A DNA stretch of 25,408 bases, from NCBI GenBank assembly GCA_002478745.1, contig DLQI01000011.1:1-25408 (forward strand). Reading direction: 5' to 3'. This document shows, in pieces, positions 22,507 through 25,408 of this stretch. The notes beneath the pieces are model-generated. The model was not told where the DNA came from and made no database searches. It was given only the letters and a program-made list of their open reading frames with translations. Source of the DNA: Rhodobacteraceae bacterium UBA7436. Lineage in GTDB: Bacteria > Pseudomonadota > Alphaproteobacteria > Rhodobacterales > Rhodobacteraceae. The position numbers were made by a program, and so were the translations under genes. How positions within the stretch are numbered: position 1 is the stretch's first letter; every line of letters starts with the position of its first letter.

Positions 22507-24267
22507 TCAATCGTCCTCAAACGGATCCCATTCATCTTCGACTTCTGGCAATGCATCCTGAACCGCCTCTGCAGCGATCTGTTCTGGGGTGCGGATGGAT
22601 TTGATTTTGGCCTTTGGAAACTGGGCTAGAACGGCCTGAACCAGGGGGTGATTGGCCGCTTTGGCTTGTAGCGCATTGTCTGCAGCGTCGCGCACCTCGG
22701 CGATGGTTTCTGCACCCCCTTCGTTCACAACGATAACAGCCCAGCGGTTGCCAGTCAGTTGTTGCAGTTTTGCGCCCAAACGTTGTGCCATGTCACGCGG
22801 TGCGCGGTCAGTTGGCACAAATTCGATACGTCCCGGTTGGTATGCTGCCAGCTGCAATGTGGTCTCTAGGTCGACCAGCAATTTCACATCGCGGCTGCTT
22901 CGGATCAACTCGATGACGTGTTCGAATGTTGGATACCGTGCGAGCGATTGATCCGCATTTACGGCCAAAGCCATCGTAGCTCCGTCACTGCTGCCTCCTG
23001 ACATCGCAGGCGTCGATGCATACGCGGTCGTGCCGCCACCAGATTGCGCTGGGGCCATGCCGCCACCATTGCCACCACCGTTTGGAGTTGGGGGCGGCGG
23101 GGTCGCGTTGTTGAGCTTACGCACCAGTTCTTCAGGGCTGGGCAGGTCGGCCACGTGGGTCAGGCGAATGATTGCCATTTCAGCGGCCATCATGGCGTTG
23201 GGCGCTGCTGCAACCTCGTCCAAGCTTTTGAGGAGCATCTGCCATAGGCGTGTTAGCACGCGCATCGGTAGGTTTTCGGCCATTGCCAGACCACGTGCGC
23301 GTTCATCCGGGGACACGGTTGGATCTTCGGCGGCTTCGGGTGTGATCTTAACAACAGACACCCAGTGCGTGATTTCAGCCAGATCACGGATCACAGCCAT
23401 TGGGTCCGCACCATCAGCATATTGGCTGCTAAGTTCTGTGAGGGCACCTGCCGCGTCGCCGCGCAGCACCATGTCTATCAGGTCAAGAACGCGGCCACGA
23501 TCGGCAAGGCCAAGCATTGCGCGCACTTGGTCCGCGGATGTTTCACCAGCGCCGTGGCTGATGGCCTGATCCAAAAGGGAGGTCGCATCGCGCGCAGACC
23601 CTTCGGCAGCGCGGGCGATGAGGGCCAATGCGTCATCTGCGATCTGGGCGTTTTCAGCGCCTGCGATTTTTTGCATCAATGCAATCATCACTTCGGGTTC
23701 AATGCGGCGTAGATCAAAACGCTGGCAACGCGACAGGACCGTTACAGGGACCTTGCGAATTTCTGTGGTCGCGAAGATAAATTTAACGTGGGCGGGTGGT
23801 TCTTCGAGTGTCTTCAGCAGGGCGTTGAACGCGCCTGTGGACAGCATGTGAACCTCATCGATGATATAGACTTTATAACGGGCAGAAGCCGCGCGATAAT
23901 GCACAGAGTCGATGATCTCGCGAATGTTGGCGACGCCTGTGTTGGATGCGGCATCCATTTCCATCACGTCAACGTGGCGACCTTCCATGATGGCCGTGCA
24001 ATGTTCGCACTGACCACATGGTTCAGTGGTTGGTTTGCCAGCGCCGTCTGGCCCGATGCAGTTCATGCCCTTGGCGATAATCCGTGCGGTGGTGGTTTTA
24101 CCCGTCCCACGAATACCAGTCATCATGAATGCTTGGGCGATGCGATCTGCCTCAAAAGCGTTCTTGAGCGTGCGCACCATCGCCTCTTGGCCGACAAGGT
24201 CGACAAAGGTTTCTGGCCGATATTTACGGGCCAATACTTGATAGGCAGTTTCGGGCGTTTCAGACAT
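22507..24267 (-). CDS. dnaX: DNA polymerase III subunit tau/gamma
   Basis: Clamp-loader ATPase of the replisome, 586 residues. The AAA+ part shows Walker A GIRGTGKT (about 51-58), a zinc-binding cysteine group (CIGPDGAGKPTTEPCGQCEHC in its span), Walker B YIIDEVHML and FATTEIRKVPVTVLSRCQRF with the sensor and arginine finger. The C-terminal part holds a Pro/Gly-rich linker (about residues 395-430) and the domain V-like end. I saw no A-rich slippery site that would give a programmed gamma frameshift product, so probably only tau is made, unless another mechanism exists. The ATG at 24267 is preferred over the TTG one codon upstream. ybaB follows after 51 bases. Confidence 0.96.
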   Translation of the reverse strand: MSETPETAYQVLARKYRPETFVDLVGQEAMVRTLKNAFEADRIAQAFMMTGIRGTGKTTTARIIAKGMNCIGPDGAGKPTTEPCGQCEHCTAIMEGRHVDVMEMDAASNTGVANIREIIDSVHYRAASARYKVYIIDEVHMLSTGAFNALLKTLEEPPAHVKFIFATTEIRKVPVTVLSRCQRFDLRRIEPEVMIALMQKIAGAENAQIADDALALIARAAEGSARDATSLLDQAISHGAGETSADQVRAMLGLADRGRVLDLIDMVLRGDAAGALTELSSQYADGADPMAVIRDLAEITHWVSVVKITPEAAEDPTVSPDERARGLAMAENLPMRVLTRLWQMLLKSLDEVAAAPNAMMAAEMAIIRLTHVADLPSPEELVRKLNNATPPPPTPNGGGNGGGMAPAQSGGGTTAYASTPAMSGGSSDGATMALAVNADQSLARYPTFEHVIELIRSSRDVKLLVDLETTLQLAAYQPGRIEFVPTDRAPRDMAQRLGAKLQQLTGNRWAVIVVNEGGAETIAEVRDAADNALQAKAANHPLVQAVLAQFPKAKIKSIRTPEQIAAEAVQDALPEVEDEWDPFEDD

Positions 24268-24430
24268 CAAAAGGCTTTCATCAGATTCGTCTTCGTCAGA
24301 AAGTAGAGCGCCAGCCTGTTAAGGTCCACAGTCAGCTGTGCAGCCCGCAGATAAAGATCAGTTTTGTGGCGTTTGTCATGGTTCTTTTGTGTAGGAATAC
24401 GTTGTGAAAATTTTGGGGTGGGAGTTTGCT

Positions 24431-25273
24431 ATGCGTTTGCGTGGTATCAAAGGAAGTCGAAACATCGAAGATCGTCGCGGCGGTGGTGGCAAACGCCGTG
24501 CTGCGGGTGGCAGTGGTGGTGTTGGCCTGTTGGTTGTTTTGGCCGTTGGGTATTTCACAGGTGTTGATGTGACGCCGCTTTTGGATGGCGCACAACAACC
24601 CCAACAAACGCAATCTCGTCAGGTGAGCGCCGAAGACGAACGCGCGGGTCAATTCACATCCGCCGTTTTGGCCACAACTGAACAGGTCTGGACCAAGATT
24701 TTTCGTGAGCAATTGGACCTTCCCTACAATGCCCCCGTGTTGGTCTTGTATTCTGGTGTGACCCAAAGCCCCTGTGGGGGCGCGTCTGGCGCGACGGGCC
24801 CATTTTATTGCCCTGCGGATAAAAAAGCATATTTGGACACCTCGTTTTTCACAACAATGTCTCAACAACTGGGCGCAGGTGGTGATTTTGCAGCGGCTTA
24901 CGTAATTGCGCACGAGGTTGCCCACCACGTTCAAAACGAGTTGGGCATTTTGCCAAAGGTTGATCAAGCCCGTCGTGCGTCTAGCACTACAGAGGCGAAT
25001 GCGCTGACTGTGCGGCTTGAATTGATGGCGGATTGTTTGTCGGGTGTTTGGGCGCGCAATGTTGAAGGATTGCTTGAACGTGGCGATTTAGAAGAAGCAT
25101 TAAATGCAGCGCGGATGATCGGTGACGACCATTTGCAGCGACAAGCAGGGCGCGTGCCCAATCCGCATACCTTTACGCATGGCACGTCGGCTCAGCGGGC
25201 GCGTTGGTTCGATGTGGGTTTTGATACATGCAACATAGGGCGTTGCGATACGTTTGCAGCGGAGCGGTTGTAA
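24431..25273 (+). CDS. Neutral zinc metallopeptidase of the YpfJ type
   Basis: Putative metallopeptidase (280 residues) of the family that includes E. coli YpfJ. A basic, glycine-rich N-terminus (GSRNIEDRRGGGGKRRAAGG) leads to one membrane segment (VGLLVVLAVGYFTGV, about residues 32-46), so it is a membrane-anchored protein with a large domain outside. The zinc motif HEVAHH (His161, Glu162, His165) is followed by RLELMADC with the third likely ligand Glu. Cysteines in SPCGGASG and FYCPADKKAYLD are family-conserved. GGTGGGAG precedes the ATG at 24431, preferred over GTG 24404. It is divergent from dnaX. Confidence 0.9.
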   Translation: MRLRGIKGSRNIEDRRGGGGKRRAAGGSGGVGLLVVLAVGYFTGVDVTPLLDGAQQPQQTQSRQVSAEDERAGQFTSAVLATTEQVWTKIFREQLDLPYNAPVLVLYSGVTQSPCGGASGATGPFYCPADKKAYLDTSFFTTMSQQLGAGGDFAAAYVIAHEVAHHVQNELGILPKVDQARRASSTTEANALTVRLELMADCLSGVWARNVEGLLERGDLEEALNAARMIGDDHLQRQAGRVPNPHTFTHGTSAQRARWFDVGFDTCNIGRCDTFAAERL

Positions 25274-25354
25274 GGTGGGAATGTTTGCCCTCTTGTCGCA
25301 TTTTACGAAAACAACTGACGGGTCTCGCCTATAGCACTGTGTGCTTAAGGCTTG
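25274..25354. other. Spacer between metallopeptidase gene and SRP RNA
   Basis: About 80 bases with no gene seen. It must contain the end region of the reverse-strand SRP RNA transcript, but no clear terminator hairpin with a T tract is visible. Confidence 0.3.
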
Positions 25355-25408
25355 AGGTGAGAGATTGACAACGACCCAAACGGGACTCGTTACGGCTGCT
25401 TCCTTCCG
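25355..25408 (-). ncRNA. ffs: SRP RNA (4.5S), 3' part, cut by window edge
   Basis: On the reverse strand the window ends with CGGAAGGAAGCAGCCG, the conserved loop/helix-8 signature of bacterial signal recognition particle RNA, followed by the 3' arm down to about 25355. The 5' half lies beyond the right edge. The RNA would be the partner of Ffh in membrane protein targeting. The dnaX-ybaB-recR block lies on the same strand further left, the usual alphaproteobacterial context, with the metallopeptidase between. The 3' end is estimated from the fading similarity. Confidence 0.85.

Noticed and set aside
22980..23110. Programmed frameshift in the dnaX linker
   Set aside because: The linker is rich in Gly and Pro codons, and no A-run slippery sequence followed by a hairpin is visible.

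Overview
The window reads as a chromosomal segment of a marine Rhodobacterales (Roseobacter-group) alphaproteobacterium with moderate GC. Supporting signs are DUF1244 next to pyk, the COQ9/rpsU pair, a TrcR/DUF1013 cell-cycle regulator, a Hint_2-type protein, a YHS protein with a twin-arginine signal, and the dnaX-ybaB-recR block close to the SRP RNA gene. No rRNA, tRNA, CRISPR array, insertion sequence or prophage was seen. Most genes are core housekeeping genes.

Left part (1-6200): a DUF1244 gene diverges from pyk (pyruvate kinase). It is followed by a small two-helix membrane protein, rpmI-rplT (ribosomal L35/L20) with a clear terminator, an MFS transporter, an aquaporin Z gene that lacks about one transmembrane helix, and convergent rsgA (ribosome assembly GTPase).

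Middle part (6200-15200): pheS and pheT (phenylalanyl-tRNA synthetase) are separated by two tiny abutting reading frames and a secreted esterase. The pheT upstream region has three GTCGGT copies spaced exactly 11 bp apart plus two perfect palindromes. Then come ytoQ, mscL, an Lrp/AsnC regulator, a convergent GyrI-like protein, a pentapeptide-repeat protein, a short rsmJ and reverse-strand rpsU.

Right part (15200-25408): COQ9, a PIG3-type quinone oxidoreductase, an unrecognised membrane-anchored protein behind a gene-poor stretch, a YHS protein, trcR, a periplasmic RNase T2, and an AT-richer insert with a Hint-domain protein followed by a decayed GNAT acetyltransferase remnant. The recR-ybaB-dnaX block follows on the reverse strand, then a zinc metallopeptidase (YpfJ type), and the 3' half of the SRP RNA gene runs off the right edge.

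I found no clear new multigene system. The most notable items are the aquaporin missing helix 5, the GNAT remnant cut off beside the Hint gene, the phased repeats before pheT, the interrupted pheS/pheT locus and the RNase T2 with Gln at the catalytic Glu position. Operators and promoters are read by eye and are tentative; terminators are better supported.
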